From positions 2,604,001 through 2,668,000 of the forward strand of contig NZ_JAFJMJ010000001.1 of assembly GCF_017309385.1 (NCBI RefSeq): a stretch of 64,000 bases of DNA, given 5' to 3'. Source of the DNA: Amycolatopsis sp. 195334CR. GTDB taxonomy: Bacteria > Actinomycetota > Actinomycetes > Mycobacteriales > Pseudonocardiaceae. The notes below the pieces were generated by a model. It was not told where the DNA came from, made no database searches, and saw nothing but the letters and a program-made list of their open reading frames with translations. Positions 54,472 to 63,995 of the stretch are shown here, piece by piece. A program made the position numbers and the translations under genes. Every line of letters starts with the position of its first letter. Position 1 is the stretch's first letter.

Positions 54472-55629
54472 TCAGTCGACGGTGAACTGGTCGTACTTGA
54501 TCCGCTCGGCCGGGGTTCCCTCTTCCATCAACCGCATCATGGTGGCGCGGATCATCGTGGGCGAGCCCGAAACCAGCACATCCGTCTTCGGCCACGGGCC
54601 GCGTCTGAGCACGGCTTCGACGAGCGTGCCCTGCTCGCCGCCCTTGACCTCGCCTTCCTCCACCACCGGCACCACGGTCAACCACGGGTTGGTCGCGGCC
54701 AGCATCTTCAGCGTGGGCAGGTCGTAGAGGTCCTCCGGGGTCCGGCCGCCGAAGAACAGGTGGACCGCCGGATTCTGCTTCCACCGCGCCAGATCGTCGG
54801 CGATCGCGCGCAGCGGGGCCAGGCCGGTGCCGCCGGCGATCAGCAGGAGCTTCCGCTTGTCGGCCTGCCGCACGGCGAGCGTGCCCAGCGCCGGGCCGAT
54901 GCGCCATTCGTCGCCGATCCTGGTGTGGTGCACCATCGACCGGCTCACCCAGCCCCCGTCCACCGCGCGCACGTGGAACTCCAGCACGCCGTCGGTGCGC
55001 GGCGCGGTGGCCGGGGAGAAGTACCGCCACATGCGCGGCCGCTGCGGGACCTGCACGCTCAGGTACTGGCCCGCCCGGAACGGCACCGGGTGCTTCGGCA
55101 CCACCCGGATCACCGCCACGCTCGAGTTCGGCTTGCGGTGGTCGATCACCCTGGCCGGCCACCACGCCGGGCCCTTCTCGGCATCGGCGGCTTCCCGCAT
55201 GGCTTTCGCGATGATCCCGTAGGCATCGGTCCAGGCGCGTTCGACCTCCGCGGTCCAGTCGTCCTTCAGGTACTTCTTCAACGCGGCCAGCAACGCCACC
55301 CCAACCGCGTCGTAGTGGTGCGCGACCACGTCGAACTTGCGGTGGTCGCGGCCGAGCTGGTGCAGGAACGGCACCAGTTCGTCGGGCTGGTCGACCAGCC
55401 CGACCACGTGCACCAGTGCCCGCAGCAGCCGATCCCGCTGGGTGTTCATGTTGGCCGGGAAAAGGGCTCTCGTCGCCGGGGAAACGGTGAACAGCACACC
55501 GTAGAAGAACTGCGCGAGTTCGGCGGCCCTCGGTTCGATCTTCGCAAAGGAATCTCTGATCAGCTTTGTGGTCCGGTTGGTTTTGCTCCAGTTCGCCGGA
55601 ATGGTCACGGGCAACGGGTCGGGAAACAT
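54472..55629 (-). CDS. flavohemoprotein-like globin/FAD-NAD(P) reductase, copy A
   Basis: 385 residues. Globin domain (1-145) with B10 Tyr43 in FFYGVLF and proximal His96 in QLGRDHRKF; FAD domain with RPRMWRYFSPA (R-x-Y-S type); NAD(P) domain with LLIAGGTGLAPL and VSGSPTMIRATM. This is the layout of nitric-oxide dioxygenases, which turn NO and O2 into nitrate. A start 22 codons upstream (55695) is possible, but ATG 55629 gives the same N-terminal length as copy B. A 254-bp gap with AT-richer DNA and no gene separates the two copies. Confidence 0.85.
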   Translation of the reverse strand: MFPDPLPVTIPANWSKTNRTTKLIRDSFAKIEPRAAELAQFFYGVLFTVSPATRALFPANMNTQRDRLLRALVHVVGLVDQPDELVPFLHQLGRDHRKFDVVAHHYDAVGVALLAALKKYLKDDWTAEVERAWTDAYGIIAKAMREAADAEKGPAWWPARVIDHRKPNSSVAVIRVVPKHPVPFRAGQYLSVQVPQRPRMWRYFSPATAPRTDGVLEFHVRAVDGGWVSRSMVHHTRIGDEWRIGPALGTLAVRQADKRKLLLIAGGTGLAPLRAIADDLARWKQNPAVHLFFGGRTPEDLYDLPTLKMLAATNPWLTVVPVVEEGEVKGGEQGTLVEAVLRRGPWPKTDVLVSGSPTMIRATMMRLMEEGTPAERIKYDQFTVD

Positions 55630-55883
55630 GGCGTGGACACCCATCAGTGCGACGAATTCTCCAATCGATTCGAACGCGGCGTGATCTTCCAACACTCCCG
55701 TTTCCCCGACGGGGCAGGGACTCTACGACGCCAGTCGCTCGGCGGCGCCGGATCGCCACGCTTTCAGCTCGAATGGAGCAATGTGGATACTCGGTGTCGA
55801 ACGGGGGTATTCACTGCGTGCCGCCGCCGTTCGGGTGCTTTTTCGGCGAACACATGTTTTTCTGGCTATTCGCCGTGAAAGCA

Positions 55884-57059
55884 TCAGTCGATGGTGAACG
55901 GGTCGTACTTGATCTGGTCGAGCGCGGTGCCCGCGACCAGCATGCGCGAAACCGTGGCCCGGATCATCTGCGGTGAACCGGAGACCAGGACGTCGTGCTT
56001 CGGCCAGGCGCCGTACTTGGTCACCACCTCGGCCAGCGTGCCCTGCTCGAACCCGGGCAGCCCGGGGTTGTTCTCCACCACCGGGACCACGGTCAGCCAG
56101 GGGTTCACCGCCGCCAGCGAGCGCAGCTCCTCCAGGTCGTACAGGTCGTCGCGGTCGCGGCCGCCGTAGAACAGCTTCACCTTGGGGTTCTCGCCCCACT
56201 GCGCGAGCTCGTCGAGCATCGCGCGCAGCGGCGCCACCCCGGTGCCGCCGGCGATCATCAGCACGTCCCGGCCGGACTCGCGGTCGACGGCCAGCCGCCC
56301 GAGCGGCGGGCCGAGGCGCCAGCGGTCGCCACGCGCGGTGTGGCCGACGATGGCGCGGGAGACCCAGCCGCCCTCGACCGCGCGGATGTGGAACTCGATC
56401 GAGCCGTCCTCGCGGGGCGCGTTCGCCGGGGAGAGGTACCGCCACAGCCGCGGGCGCTGCGGCACCTCCACGCTCAGGTACTGGCCTGCCTGGTACGGCA
56501 CCGGCTGCTCCGGCTCCACCAGCACCAGCGCGAGGTCCCAGGTGAGCCGGCGGTGCTCGGCGACGGTGGCGGTCCACGAACCGGGGTGCCGGTCGGCCGC
56601 GGCGGCCTCCTGCATCGCCCGCGCGATGATGGTGAACGCCTCGGCCCAGGCGCGCTCCACTTCGGGCGTCCACTCCGGACCGAGGTTCGTCTTCAGCGCG
56701 GCGAGCAGCGCGGTGCCGACCGCCTCGTAGTGGTTCGGGATGACGCCGAACTTGCGGTGGTCGCGGCCGAGCTGGCGCAGGAACGGCACCAGGTCGTCGG
56801 GCCGGTCGACCATCTGCACGATGTGCACCAGCGCGCGCACCAGCCTGCCCCGCTGGACCTCCATGTTGATCGGGAAGAAGTCCCTGGTGGCCGGCGCGAG
56901 GGTGAACAGCATGCCGTAGAAGAACTGGGAGATCTCCGGCGTGTACGGCTCGGCCTTCGTCCAGGTGTCACGAATCAGCCGCACCATCGCCGCGACGGCG
57001 GGCGGGGTCTCCCTCGTGGTGGAGGTCCTGGGTACTGGGCTGACCGGTTCTGCTGTCAT
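55884..57059 (-). CDS. flavohemoprotein-like globin/FAD-NAD(P) reductase, copy B
   Basis: 391 residues, paralogous to copy A along its whole length. B10 Tyr48 (FFYGMLF), proximal His101 (QLGRDHRKF), FAD motif RPRLWRYLSPA, NAD(P) motif MIAGGTGVAPL, end motif YDPFTID. Heme and flavin residues are intact in both copies, so both may be active. I use ATG 57059; an in-frame start 20 codons upstream encodes an Arg/Thr-rich stretch unlike the family. The upstream region, shared with a divergent MarR gene, holds several palindromes. Confidence 0.85.
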   Translation of the reverse strand: MTAEPVSPVPRTSTTRETPPAVAAMVRLIRDTWTKAEPYTPEISQFFYGMLFTLAPATRDFFPINMEVQRGRLVRALVHIVQMVDRPDDLVPFLRQLGRDHRKFGVIPNHYEAVGTALLAALKTNLGPEWTPEVERAWAEAFTIIARAMQEAAAADRHPGSWTATVAEHRRLTWDLALVLVEPEQPVPYQAGQYLSVEVPQRPRLWRYLSPANAPREDGSIEFHIRAVEGGWVSRAIVGHTARGDRWRLGPPLGRLAVDRESGRDVLMIAGGTGVAPLRAMLDELAQWGENPKVKLFYGGRDRDDLYDLEELRSLAAVNPWLTVVPVVENNPGLPGFEQGTLAEVVTKYGAWPKHDVLVSGSPQMIRATVSRMLVAGTALDQIKYDPFTID

Positions 57060-57212
57060 CGTCGGCTGGTATCGGCTCCTCGTCCGGTTGCGCGGCGTGT
57101 TCGGCGGGGTGCCCCGCACGCCGATTGTGGCCTGGATTATTCATTAATGCGCGTAGCTCTGGGTTCCGCCGACCGGGGCAGGCCAGCGGCCTGAACCAGG
57201 GGTTGTGGTGTA

Positions 57213-57224
57213 GGGAATATTCCC
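57213..57224. promoter_or_regulatory. 12-bp perfect palindrome
   Basis: GGGAATATTCCC with no spacer. A further GGAATA half-site follows at 57231-57236. Position midway in the divergent region suggests an operator for the flavohemoprotein gene; the cognate protein is unknown. Confidence 0.45.
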
Positions 57225-57361
57225 CCTTTCGGAATAAGTCGATCGAGGTAAGCGGTCCAGTGGTTCATCTCGGAGGGTAGTCGTACTGGCCGGAAACCCC
57301 GGCTACGTTGCTCCGGACGGGTCAATCTAGGTACGTCTGCCGTGTGATGGATCACTGGTAA

Positions 57362-57384
57362 ACTAGTTGCAACATACAACTAGT
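57362..57384. promoter_or_regulatory. MarR-type operator
   Basis: ACTAGTTG, 7 nt, CAACTAGT: perfect 8-bp arms, 47 bp before the marR ATG. Length and TTG/CAA half-sites are typical of MarR-family operators, so autoregulation is likely. Confidence 0.65.
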
Positions 57385-57431
57385 AACCCCCGGATTTTTT
57401 CACCGATCGGGGCAACGGGGAGGCTGGACCC

Positions 57432-57896
57432 ATGGGTCCGACGGACGACGCCGCACTGGAGCTGGTGCGGCAACTCAAAGTGAACGCGCAGTTGCAGCAG
57501 GCGTGGACGACGCACCTGTGGCAGGCGCAGAACGGCCTCCACCCCGCCTCCGCCTGGCTGCTCGCCGAACTCGCCCAGCTCGGCGAGTCGCGCCCGTCCG
57601 AACTGGCCAAGCGGCGGATGGTGGACGTCTCGGTGGTCAGCCGCCAGGTGGCGCAGCTGACCGCGGCCGGGTTGATCGAGCGACGCCCGGCGCCCGAGGA
57701 CGGCCGGGCGGCGCTGATCCGGGTGTCCGAACGCGGTGAGCAGGAGCTGGTCCGCTGGCGGCGGCAGTACACCGACTTCCTCACCGACGCGCTCTCCGGC
57801 TGGGACCCGGGCGAGCTCGACGCGCTCACCGAACGGCTGAAAGCGGCCAACGAGAGCCTTCGCACCACCCTCGACCGACGGTCGGGACCGCGCTGA
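57432..57896 (+). CDS. MarR-family transcriptional regulator
   Basis: 154 residues. Winged helix with LLAELAQLGESRPSELAKRR, VSVVSRQVAQLTAAGLIERR and the wing PEDGRAALIRVSERG; helices at both ends form the dimer. Such regulators respond to phenolics, oxidants or antibiotics. It is divergent from flavohemoprotein B and close to a strong palindrome. ATG 57432 follows GGGGAGG. Its likely targets are itself and perhaps the flavohemoprotein genes. Confidence 0.88.
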   Translation: MGPTDDAALELVRQLKVNAQLQQAWTTHLWQAQNGLHPASAWLLAELAQLGESRPSELAKRRMVDVSVVSRQVAQLTAAGLIERRPAPEDGRAALIRVSERGEQELVRWRRQYTDFLTDALSGWDPGELDALTERLKAANESLRTTLDRRSGPR

Positions 57897-57919
57897 CCTG
57901 CGGTTTCGGCGAATTCAGA

Positions 57920-57940
57920 GTTGAGCGGAACAGACTCAAC
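57920..57940. promoter_or_regulatory. HAIR-type HspR operator 3 (clpB)
   Basis: GTTGAGC, 7 nt, ACTCAAC, about 75 bp before the clpB start. It places clpB under HspR as in Streptomyces and mycobacteria. Confidence 0.75.
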
Positions 57941-58013
57941 TTTCCTGACGTTGAGCATGTCGAGGACTTTTCCGGAAGGCTGGCGTCAAGCGACGCACGA
58001 CATGAGGTGAGGG

Positions 58014-60608
58014 ATGGACGCTTTCAACCCGACCACGAAGACCCAGCAGGCGATCTCGTCGGCTGCCCAGGCGGCCACCGTCGCGGGCAACCCCGACATC
58101 GCGCCCGCCCACCTGCTCGGCGCGCTGCTGGCCCAGGGCGAGGGGCTCGCCGGGCCGCTGCTGACCGCGGTCGGGGCGGACCCGGAGCAGGTGCACAAGG
58201 AACTCGAGCCGATCACCCAGGCGCTGCCGTCCGCGGTCGGCGCCACGGTCTCGCAGCCGCAGTTCGACACGCACGCGGTCAAGTCGATCACCAGCGCGCA
58301 GAAGCTGGCCACCGAGCTCGGTGACGAGTACGTCTCCACCGAGCACCTGATGGTCGGCCTCGCCGCCGAGGGCGGTCAGGTGGCCGACCTGCTCAAGCGC
58401 CACGGCGCCACGCCGGAGGCGCTGCGCGAGGCGTTCACCGCGGTCCGCGGCTCGGCCCGGATCACCAGCCCCGACCCCGAGGGCACGTTCAAGGCGCTGG
58501 AGAAGTACGGCGTCGACCTGACCGCGCGCGCCCGCGCGGGTGAGCTGGACCCGGTGATCGGCCGCGACACCGAGATCCGCCGGGTGGTGCAGGTGCTCTC
58601 GCGCCGGACCAAGAACAACCCGGTGCTGATCGGCGAGCCCGGCGTCGGCAAGACCGCCATCGTGGAGGGGCTGGCCCAGCGCATCATCGCCGGTGACGTG
58701 CCCGAATCGCTGCGCGGCAAGCGCGTGGTCGCGCTCGACCTCGGCTCGATGGTGGCCGGCGCGAAGTTCCGCGGTGAGTTCGAGGAGCGGCTGAAGGCGG
58801 TGCTCAAGGAGATCACCGACTCGGCCGGTCAGGTGGTCACCTTCATCGACGAGCTGCACACCATCGTCGGCGCCGGGGCCACCGGCGAGGGCGCGATGGA
58901 CGCGGGCAACATGATCAAGCCCATGCTCGCCCGCGGTGAGCTGCGCATGGTCGGTGCCACCACGCTCGACGAGTACCGCCAGCACATCGAGAAGGACGCC
59001 GCGCTGGAGCGCCGGTTCCAGCAGGTGCTGGTCGGCGAGCCGTCCACCGAGGACACCATCGGCATCCTGCGCGGGCTCAAGGAGCGCTACGAGGTGCACC
59101 ACGGCGTCCGCATCACCGACGGCGCGCTGGTCGCCGCGGCCACCCTGTCCGACCGCTACATCACCGCCCGGTTCCTCCCGGACAAGGCGATCGACCTGGT
59201 CGACGAGGCGGCCTCGCGGCTGCGCATGGAGATCGACTCGCGGCCGGTGGAGATCGACGAGGTCGAGCGCGGGGTGCGCCGGATGGAGATCGAGGAGATG
59301 GCGCTGTCCAAAGAGGACGACGCCGCCTCGAAGCAGCGCCTGGCCGCGCTGCGCGCCGAACTGGCCGAGAAGCGCGAGGAACTGAGCGCGCTGACCGCGC
59401 GCTGGCAGAACGAGAAGGGCTCGATCGAGCGCGTCCGCGACCTCAAGGAGCAGCTGGAGCAGCTGCGCGGCGAGTCGGAGCGGGCCGAGCGCGACGGCGA
59501 CCTCGGCCGGGCCGCGGAGCTGCGCTACGGCAAGATCCCCGCGCTGGAGAAGGAACTGGACGCCGCCACCGCCACCGAGAAGGCGGTGCAGGCCGAGGTG
59601 ATGCTCAAGGAGGAGGTCGGCGCCGACGACGTCGCGGACGTGGTCAGCGCGTGGACCGGCATCCCGGCGGGCAGGCTGCTCGAAGGCGAGACCGGCAAGT
59701 TGCTCCGGATGGAGGAGGAGCTGGGCAGGCGGGTGATCGGCCAGGAAGAGGCGGTCAAGGTCGTCTCGGACGCGGTGCGCCGCACGCGCGCCGGGGTGGC
59801 CGACCCGGACCGCCCGACCGGCTCGTTCCTGTTCCTCGGCCCGACCGGGGTCGGCAAGACCGAGCTGGCGAAGGCGCTGGCGGAGTTCCTGTTCGACGAC
59901 GAGCGCGCGATGCTGCGGATCGACATGAGCGAGTACGCCGAGAAGCACTCGGTGGCCAGGCTGGTCGGCGCGCCGCCCGGGTACGTCGGCTACGACCAGG
60001 GCGGGCAGCTGACCGAGTCGGTGCGGCGGCGGCCGTACAGCGTGGTGCTGCTCGACGAGGTGGAGAAGGCGCACCCGGACGTCTTCGACGTGCTGCTGCA
60101 GGTGCTCGACGACGGCAGGCTGACCGACGGCCAGGGCCGGACGGTCGACTTCCGCAACACCATCCTGGTGCTCACCTCGAACCTCGGCTCGCAGGCCATC
60201 GCGGACGCCGCGCTGGACGACCGGCAGCGCCGCGACGCGGTGCTCTCGGTGGTGCAGCGGCACTTCAAGCCGGAGTTCCTGAATCGGCTGGACGACCTGG
60301 TGGTCTTCCACGCGCTCGGCACCGAGCAGCTGACGTCCATTGTGGACATCCAGGTGGACCGGCTGGCCAAGCGGCTGGCCCAGCGGCGGCTCACCCTCGA
60401 GGTCACCGAGGGCGCGCGGGAGTGGCTGGCGCTCAACGGCTTCGACCCGATCTACGGGGCCAGGCCGCTGCGGCGGCTGGTGCAGTCCGCGATCGGCGAC
60501 CAGCTGGCGCGCCTCCTGCTCGGCGGCGAGGTCCTCGACGGCGACACGGTCCGGGTGGACATCCCGGCCGTGGAGGCCGGTGATTCGCTCACTGTGCGGA
60601 AGGTGTGA
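58014..60608 (+). CDS. clpB: ATP-dependent disaggregase ClpB
   Basis: 864 residues. N-domain (1-145), AAA1 with Walker A GEPGVGKT (about 207) and Walker [11 protein letters not shown], the long middle coiled coil (about 395-520, [15 protein letters not shown]), AAA2 with GPTGVGKT (about 609), and the C-terminal domain. Pulls proteins out of aggregates together with DnaK. ATG 58014 with GAGGTGAGGG upstream. Probably single-gene transcript: HAIR element before it and a hairpin after it. Confidence 0.97.
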   Translation: MDAFNPTTKTQQAISSAAQAATVAGNPDIAPAHLLGALLAQGEGLAGPLLTAVGADPEQVHKELEPITQALPSAVGATVSQPQFDTHAVKSITSAQKLATELGDEYVSTEHLMVGLAAEGGQVADLLKRHGATPEALREAFTAVRGSARITSPDPEGTFKALEKYGVDLTARARAGELDPVIGRDTEIRRVVQVLSRRTKNNPVLIGEPGVGKTAIVEGLAQRIIAGDVPESLRGKRVVALDLGSMVAGAKFRGEFEERLKAVLKEITDSAGQVVTFIDELHTIVGAGATGEGAMDAGNMIKPMLARGELRMVGATTLDEYRQHIEKDAALERRFQQVLVGEPSTEDTIGILRGLKERYEVHHGVRITDGALVAAATLSDRYITARFLPDKAIDLVDEAASRLRMEIDSRPVEIDEVERGVRRMEIEEMALSKEDDAASKQRLAALRAELAEKREELSALTARWQNEKGSIERVRDLKEQLEQLRGESERAERDGDLGRAAELRYGKIPALEKELDAATATEKAVQAEVMLKEEVGADDVADVVSAWTGIPAGRLLEGETGKLLRMEEELGRRVIGQEEAVKVVSDAVRRTRAGVADPDRPTGSFLFLGPTGVGKTELAKALAEFLFDDERAMLRIDMSEYAEKHSVARLVGAPPGYVGYDQGGQLTESVRRRPYSVVLLDEVEKAHPDVFDVLLQVLDDGRLTDGQGRTVDFRNTILVLTSNLGSQAIADAALDDRQRRDAVLSVVQRHFKPEFLNRLDDLVVFHALGTEQLTSIVDIQVDRLAKRLAQRRLTLEVTEGAREWLALNGFDPIYGARPLRRLVQSAIGDQLARLLLGGEVLDGDTVRVDIPAVEAGDSLTVRKV

Positions 60609-60620
60609 GTTACGTCCGTA

Positions 60621-60650
60621 GTCGCCCCCACTCGATCGGGTGGGGGCGAC
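60621..60650 (+). terminator. clpB terminator
   Basis: GTCGCCCCCAC (60621-60631) and GTGGGGGCGAC (60640-60650) form a perfect 11-bp stem with an 8-nt loop, 12 bp after the clpB stop. Confidence 0.75.
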
Positions 60651-60686
60651 ACGGCGTCCTGATCTCGGCGTTCGGGCCCAGGGCGA

Positions 60687-60702
60687 TACGCTGGTCTTCG
60701 TG
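60687..60702 (+). promoter_or_regulatory. leaderless promoter -10
   Basis: TACGCT (60687-60692), 7 nt, GTG at 60700. The spacing fits a leaderless transcript and fixes the start of the following gene. Confidence 0.5.
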
Positions 60703-61419
60703 GGTATTCCGGCGTGGATCTGGTTCGTCGTCGCCGCCGTCGCCTTGGTGGCGGGGCTCGGGTTGCTCGGTGCCGACCGAGCACGAGAAGGCTCGCGCAA
60801 CCGGGAGCGGATGCGCTGGGCGGATCTGCGCGGCTGGGAGTTCGTCGAGGAGGACGAACGCCTGCCGCGGCAGTGGTCCGGCGGCGCGATCGGCTACTTC
60901 GGCGCGGAGGCCGCGGTCAACGTGGTGGGCGGGTCCACCTTCACCTCGGACGGCCGCCGCCCGGTCTTCGTCTTCGACATCGAGTCCGAGGGCCAGATCC
61001 CCGCGGTGATCGTGGCGGTCCGCTGCAACCGCGTGCACCAGGTGCTCGTCGAGCTGTGGCTGGCCAGCGTGCCGTTCCAGCGCGCGGAGATGCCGGAGCT
61101 GCTCGGCCCGGTCGGCCAGCGCTACGCCTTCGCCGACGACGCCGAGGGCGCCCGCGCGGTGATCACCCAGGACCTGGTGGACGCGGCCGACGCGCTCGGC
61201 GGGGACGTCGGCGTGGCCTGGCTGGAGAACGAGTGGGTGCTCGCCAGCGTCGCGCCCAACGCCGGCCCGTCGCGGCTGGAGCGCCTCCTGCGCGACCTCG
61301 GCGAGATCGCCGACATCGTCGACCCGTTCGACGAGGCCGTCGAGCCGGAGTCGGAGGGCAGGCACTGGCAGAACCAGGGTTCCGCCGCTTCCGAGTACCG
61401 CCAGCAGGCGGGCGACTGA
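60700..61419 (+). CDS. membrane-anchored protein of unknown function
   Basis: 239 residues. One N-terminal helix (about 2-22, [20 protein letters not shown]), then a mixed alpha/beta domain ([48 protein letters not shown]). The later gene at 63336 has a similar plan. The start at GTG 60700 places the helix at the very N-terminus. The C-terminal tail is Glu/Gln-rich. It is followed 4 bp later by an SDR gene, so the two may be co-transcribed. I do not recognise a family. Confidence 0.7.
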   Translation: MGIPAWIWFVVAAVALVAGLGLLGADRAREGSRNRERMRWADLRGWEFVEEDERLPRQWSGGAIGYFGAEAAVNVVGGSTFTSDGRRPVFVFDIESEGQIPAVIVAVRCNRVHQVLVELWLASVPFQRAEMPELLGPVGQRYAFADDAEGARAVITQDLVDAADALGGDVGVAWLENEWVLASVAPNAGPSRLERLLRDLGEIADIVDPFDEAVEPESEGRHWQNQGSAASEYRQQAGD

Positions 61420-61423
61420 CGCC

Positions 61424-62188
61424 GTGGGCACCGCACTGGTCACCGGCGCCACCGCCGGCATCGGCGCCGCGTTCTCCCACCGGCTCGCCGCCGAAGGACG
61501 CGACGTGGTCCTCGTCGCCAGGGACACCGCGCGGCTGGAGCAGTTGGCCGCGGAACTGACCGAGCGCTACGGCGTCGGCACCGAGGTGCTGACCGCCGAC
61601 CTCGCCTCCGCCGAAGGCCGCGAGAAGGTCGAAGCCCGGGTCGCCGCCGGGGTCGACCTGCTGGTGAACAACGCGGGGTTCGGCCTCGGCGGGGAACTCC
61701 AGGACGCCTCACCCGAGCAACTGCAGGCGCAGCTGGACGTCAACGTCACCGCCGTGCTGCGGCTGACCCGCGCCGCCCTGCCGGGCATGCTGGAGCGCGG
61801 GCACGGCGACGTGATCAACGTGTCGAGCGTGGCCGGCTTCCTGCCCGGCCGCGGCTCCACCTACACGGCCAGCAAGACCTACGTCACCTCGTTCACCGAG
61901 GGCGTGGCGGGTTCGGTGCAGGGCACCGGGGTCCGCGTGATGGCCTTGTGCCCCGGGTTCACCCACACCGAGTTCCACCAGCGGGCCGGGCTGGACAAGC
62001 CGGGCCCCAAGCTGTTCTGGCTCGACGCCGACCGGGTGGTCGACGAAGGCCTGGCCGATCTGCGCCGCGGGCGGTGGGTGTCCATCCCGAGCCCGCAGTA
62101 CAAGGCACTGGTGGCGGTACTGCGCGTGGTGCCGCGGTCGCTGATCCGGATCGCCGCGGGTCGCTTCGCCGGACGAGGCCGTACCTGA
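61424..62188 (+). CDS. short-chain dehydrogenase/reductase
   Basis: 254 residues. Rossmann motif [15 protein letters not shown] at about 84, catalytic Ser in NVSSVAGF and Tyr-x-x-x-Lys in STYTASKTY. The Arg of VARDTARLE suggests NADP preference. The C-terminal region ([23 protein letters not shown]) is typical of the actinobacterial group resembling ketoacyl reductase/17-beta-HSD-12. Substrate unknown. GTG start 4 bp after the preceding gene. Confidence 0.88.
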   Translation: MGTALVTGATAGIGAAFSHRLAAEGRDVVLVARDTARLEQLAAELTERYGVGTEVLTADLASAEGREKVEARVAAGVDLLVNNAGFGLGGELQDASPEQLQAQLDVNVTAVLRLTRAALPGMLERGHGDVINVSSVAGFLPGRGSTYTASKTYVTSFTEGVAGSVQGTGVRVMALCPGFTHTEFHQRAGLDKPGPKLFWLDADRVVDEGLADLRRGRWVSIPSPQYKALVAVLRVVPRSLIRIAAGRFAGRGRT

Positions 62189-62224
62189 GCGATTCCGTCG
62201 GTGCCGTGTGAGAAGCTGAGCGCC

Positions 62225-62788
62225 GTGGCGATTCCTGGCATTGATCAAGCGGCGAAACTCGAGCTCGCCCGGCTCATCACCGAACTGTCCGTGGTGCACG
62301 GCAAGGTGACCCTGGCTTCCGGCAAGGAGGCCGACTACTACGTCGACCTGCGGCGCGCGACCCTGCACCACGCGGCCGCCCCGTTGATCGGCAAGCTGCT
62401 CCGCCAGCTCACCGCCGACTGGGACTTCGTCTCCGTCGGCGGCCTCACCCTCGGCGCCGACCCGGTCGCCGCCGCCATGCTGCACTCCGCGGCCGCGGAC
62501 GGCGTGGTGCTCGACGCCTTCGTGGTCCGCAAGGCCACCAAGACCCACGGCATGCAGCGCCGGGTCGAAGGGGTTGAGGTGCGCGGGCAGCGGGTACTCG
62601 CGGTGGAGGACACCTCCACCACCGGCGGCAGCGTGCTCACCGCGGTGGAAGCACTGGAAGAGGCCGGTGCCACGGTGGTGGGTGTGGCCACCGTGGTGGA
62701 CCGCGACACGGGTGCCAGGGAAGCGATCGAGAAGGAAGGCCTGGCGTACCGCTACCTTCTGGATGCGCACGACCTCGGTCTGTCCTGA
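62225..62788 (+). CDS. pyrE: orotate phosphoribosyltransferase
   Basis: 187 residues. Makes OMP from orotate and PRPP in pyrimidine synthesis. The PRPP loop VLAVEDTSTTGGSVLTA, the LASGKEADYYVDLRR start and FVVRKATKTHGMQRRVEG (Lys-rich flexible loop) identify the family. GTG 62225. It is not next to other pyr genes, as is common for pyrE in actinobacteria. A hairpin follows. Confidence 0.92.
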   Translation: MAIPGIDQAAKLELARLITELSVVHGKVTLASGKEADYYVDLRRATLHHAAAPLIGKLLRQLTADWDFVSVGGLTLGADPVAAAMLHSAAADGVVLDAFVVRKATKTHGMQRRVEGVEVRGQRVLAVEDTSTTGGSVLTAVEALEEAGATVVGVATVVDRDTGAREAIEKEGLAYRYLLDAHDLGLS

Positions 62789-62806
62789 CCCCCGGGTTTC
62801 CCCTAC

Positions 62807-62836
62807 GGGTCTTCCCCCCATTGTGGGGTGAGACCC
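62807..62836 (+). terminator. pyrE terminator
   Basis: GGGTCT...CCCCA, loop TTG, TGGGG...AGACCC: two stem blocks (6 and 5 bp) separated by a 2x2 internal loop, followed by GGTTTTC. Confidence 0.6.
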
Positions 62837-62905
62837 GGTTTTCACCAGCGGTTCTCCAGCGGGCAGGAGTACGTTGGTGATGTAAGGGGGACGTGAAGGG
62901 GAGGG

Positions 62906-63322
62906 GTGACGGAGCCGGTGGCCGGATTTCTCGCGGATGTCACGGTCGCGATCCACGTTGTTGCCCTGCTGTACATCGGCCTGGGCGGGTTCGTCGCGTG
63001 GCGGTGGCCCAAGACCATTTTCGTGCACATCTTTTTCGCCGCATGGGGAATTCTGGTCAATGTTTTTCCCATTCCCTGCCCGCTGACCGCGCTGGAGAAC
63101 TTCTTCCGCGCGCAGGAGGGGCTCGGCGACCTGCCCGGCGGGTTCAACGCGTACTACATCTACGACACGGTGTTCCCGCGCGAGATGATGCCGGTGATCG
63201 CCGCGCTCGCGCTGGTGGTGCTGGTGGTCTCCTACATCGGGGCCTACGTGCACTGGAAGCACCGCGACAGCGACGACGACCAGGCCGAAGGCACCCAGGC
63301 CCACCCCATCGGCCTCGGCTGA
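62906..63322 (+). CDS. DUF2784 family membrane protein
   Basis: 138 residues, three hydrophobic segments (about 8-30, 38-58 and 95-115). The conserved CPLTALENFFRAQEG after helix 2 is the family signature. Codon use in the middle is AT-richer than in neighbours. GTG start with GGGGAGGGG immediately upstream. It lies 13 bp before the next gene. Function unknown. Confidence 0.85.
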   Translation: MTEPVAGFLADVTVAIHVVALLYIGLGGFVAWRWPKTIFVHIFFAAWGILVNVFPIPCPLTALENFFRAQEGLGDLPGGFNAYYIYDTVFPREMMPVIAALALVVLVVSYIGAYVHWKHRDSDDDQAEGTQAHPIGLG

Positions 63323-63335
63323 GGAGAATCGCAAC

Positions 63336-63995
63336 GTGGTCATCGTTGCGATCTTTCTCGGCATCATCCTGCTGGGCCTGGTGATCGGCCTGGTCATGCG
63401 GCCGAAGGTGCAGGCCCGCGCCCGCGCGCACGTGGACGCGCTGCAGGCGATGGCCACCTCGTTCGGCTGGCAGATCGACCGGCGCGCGGTACCGGACATC
63501 CGGGCCCGGCTGCCGATCGGCGGCATGTGGGACGAGGACACCGGCATCCGCGCCACCGCCCAGCTGACCGGCCAGTGGCGCGGGGTGCCGGTGGTGGCGC
63601 TGCAGCTGGCCTACGGCACCGAGGGGCTGGCCACGCACACCTGGCACACCATGACGATGATCATGGTGCCGCGGCCGGTGCCCGGTCCGGTGGTCGCGCT
63701 GACCCCGCCGGGCGTGTCGTGGGCGAACTTCCTCGCCTCGGACCGGCAGGTCGGTTATCCCCCGTTCGACGGGCGCTTCCACGTGCACGCGAGGAGCGAC
63801 GAGGAGGCCCGCGTCACGCTGACCCCGGCGGTGGCCGGTCAGCTGGCCGCCGACCCGCGCACGCGGGACCGGATGCTGTTCTTCGGGGAGCGCGACCTCG
63901 CCGCCACCTTCCCGGGTTCGATCACGCAGCAGCAGGCCGTGGCGCAGACCGCGGACCTGCTGCTGGAGGTCTCGCAGCGGATGGCGGTCCGATGA
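63336..63995 (+). CDS. membrane-anchored protein, related in plan to the protein at 60700
   Basis: 219 residues, GTG start. One N-terminal helix (about 1-20), then an alpha/beta domain (GVPVVALQLAYGTEG, FHVHARSDEEARVTLTPAVAG, RMLFFGERDLAATFPG). The last part resembles the corresponding part of the 60700 protein ([25 protein letters not shown]), so the two may be distant paralogues flanking SDR, pyrE and DUF2784. Function unknown. Confidence 0.65.
   Translation: MVIVAIFLGIILLGLVIGLVMRPKVQARARAHVDALQAMATSFGWQIDRRAVPDIRARLPIGGMWDEDTGIRATAQLTGQWRGVPVVALQLAYGTEGLATHTWHTMTMIMVPRPVPGPVVALTPPGVSWANFLASDRQVGYPPFDGRFHVHARSDEEARVTLTPAVAGQLAADPRTRDRMLFFGERDLAATFPGSITQQQAVAQTADLLLEVSQRMAVR

Larger units (their letters stand above)
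57060..57431. other. divergent regulatory region between flavohemoprotein B and marR
   Basis: 372 bp without a gene and noticeably AT-rich in places (57130-57150, 57210-57240, 57355-57390). It must carry promoters for both genes. Besides the palindromes at 57213 and 57362 it has GTGAT-GG-ATCAC at 57344-57355 and an AT-rich ATTCATTAAT at 57137-57146 close to the flavohemoprotein start. Confidence 0.5.

Noticed and set aside
57343..57356. CRP-like site TGTGA...TCACT
   Set aside because: The spacer is 4 nt, not the 6 nt of CRP sites; kept only as a generic palindrome in the divergent region.
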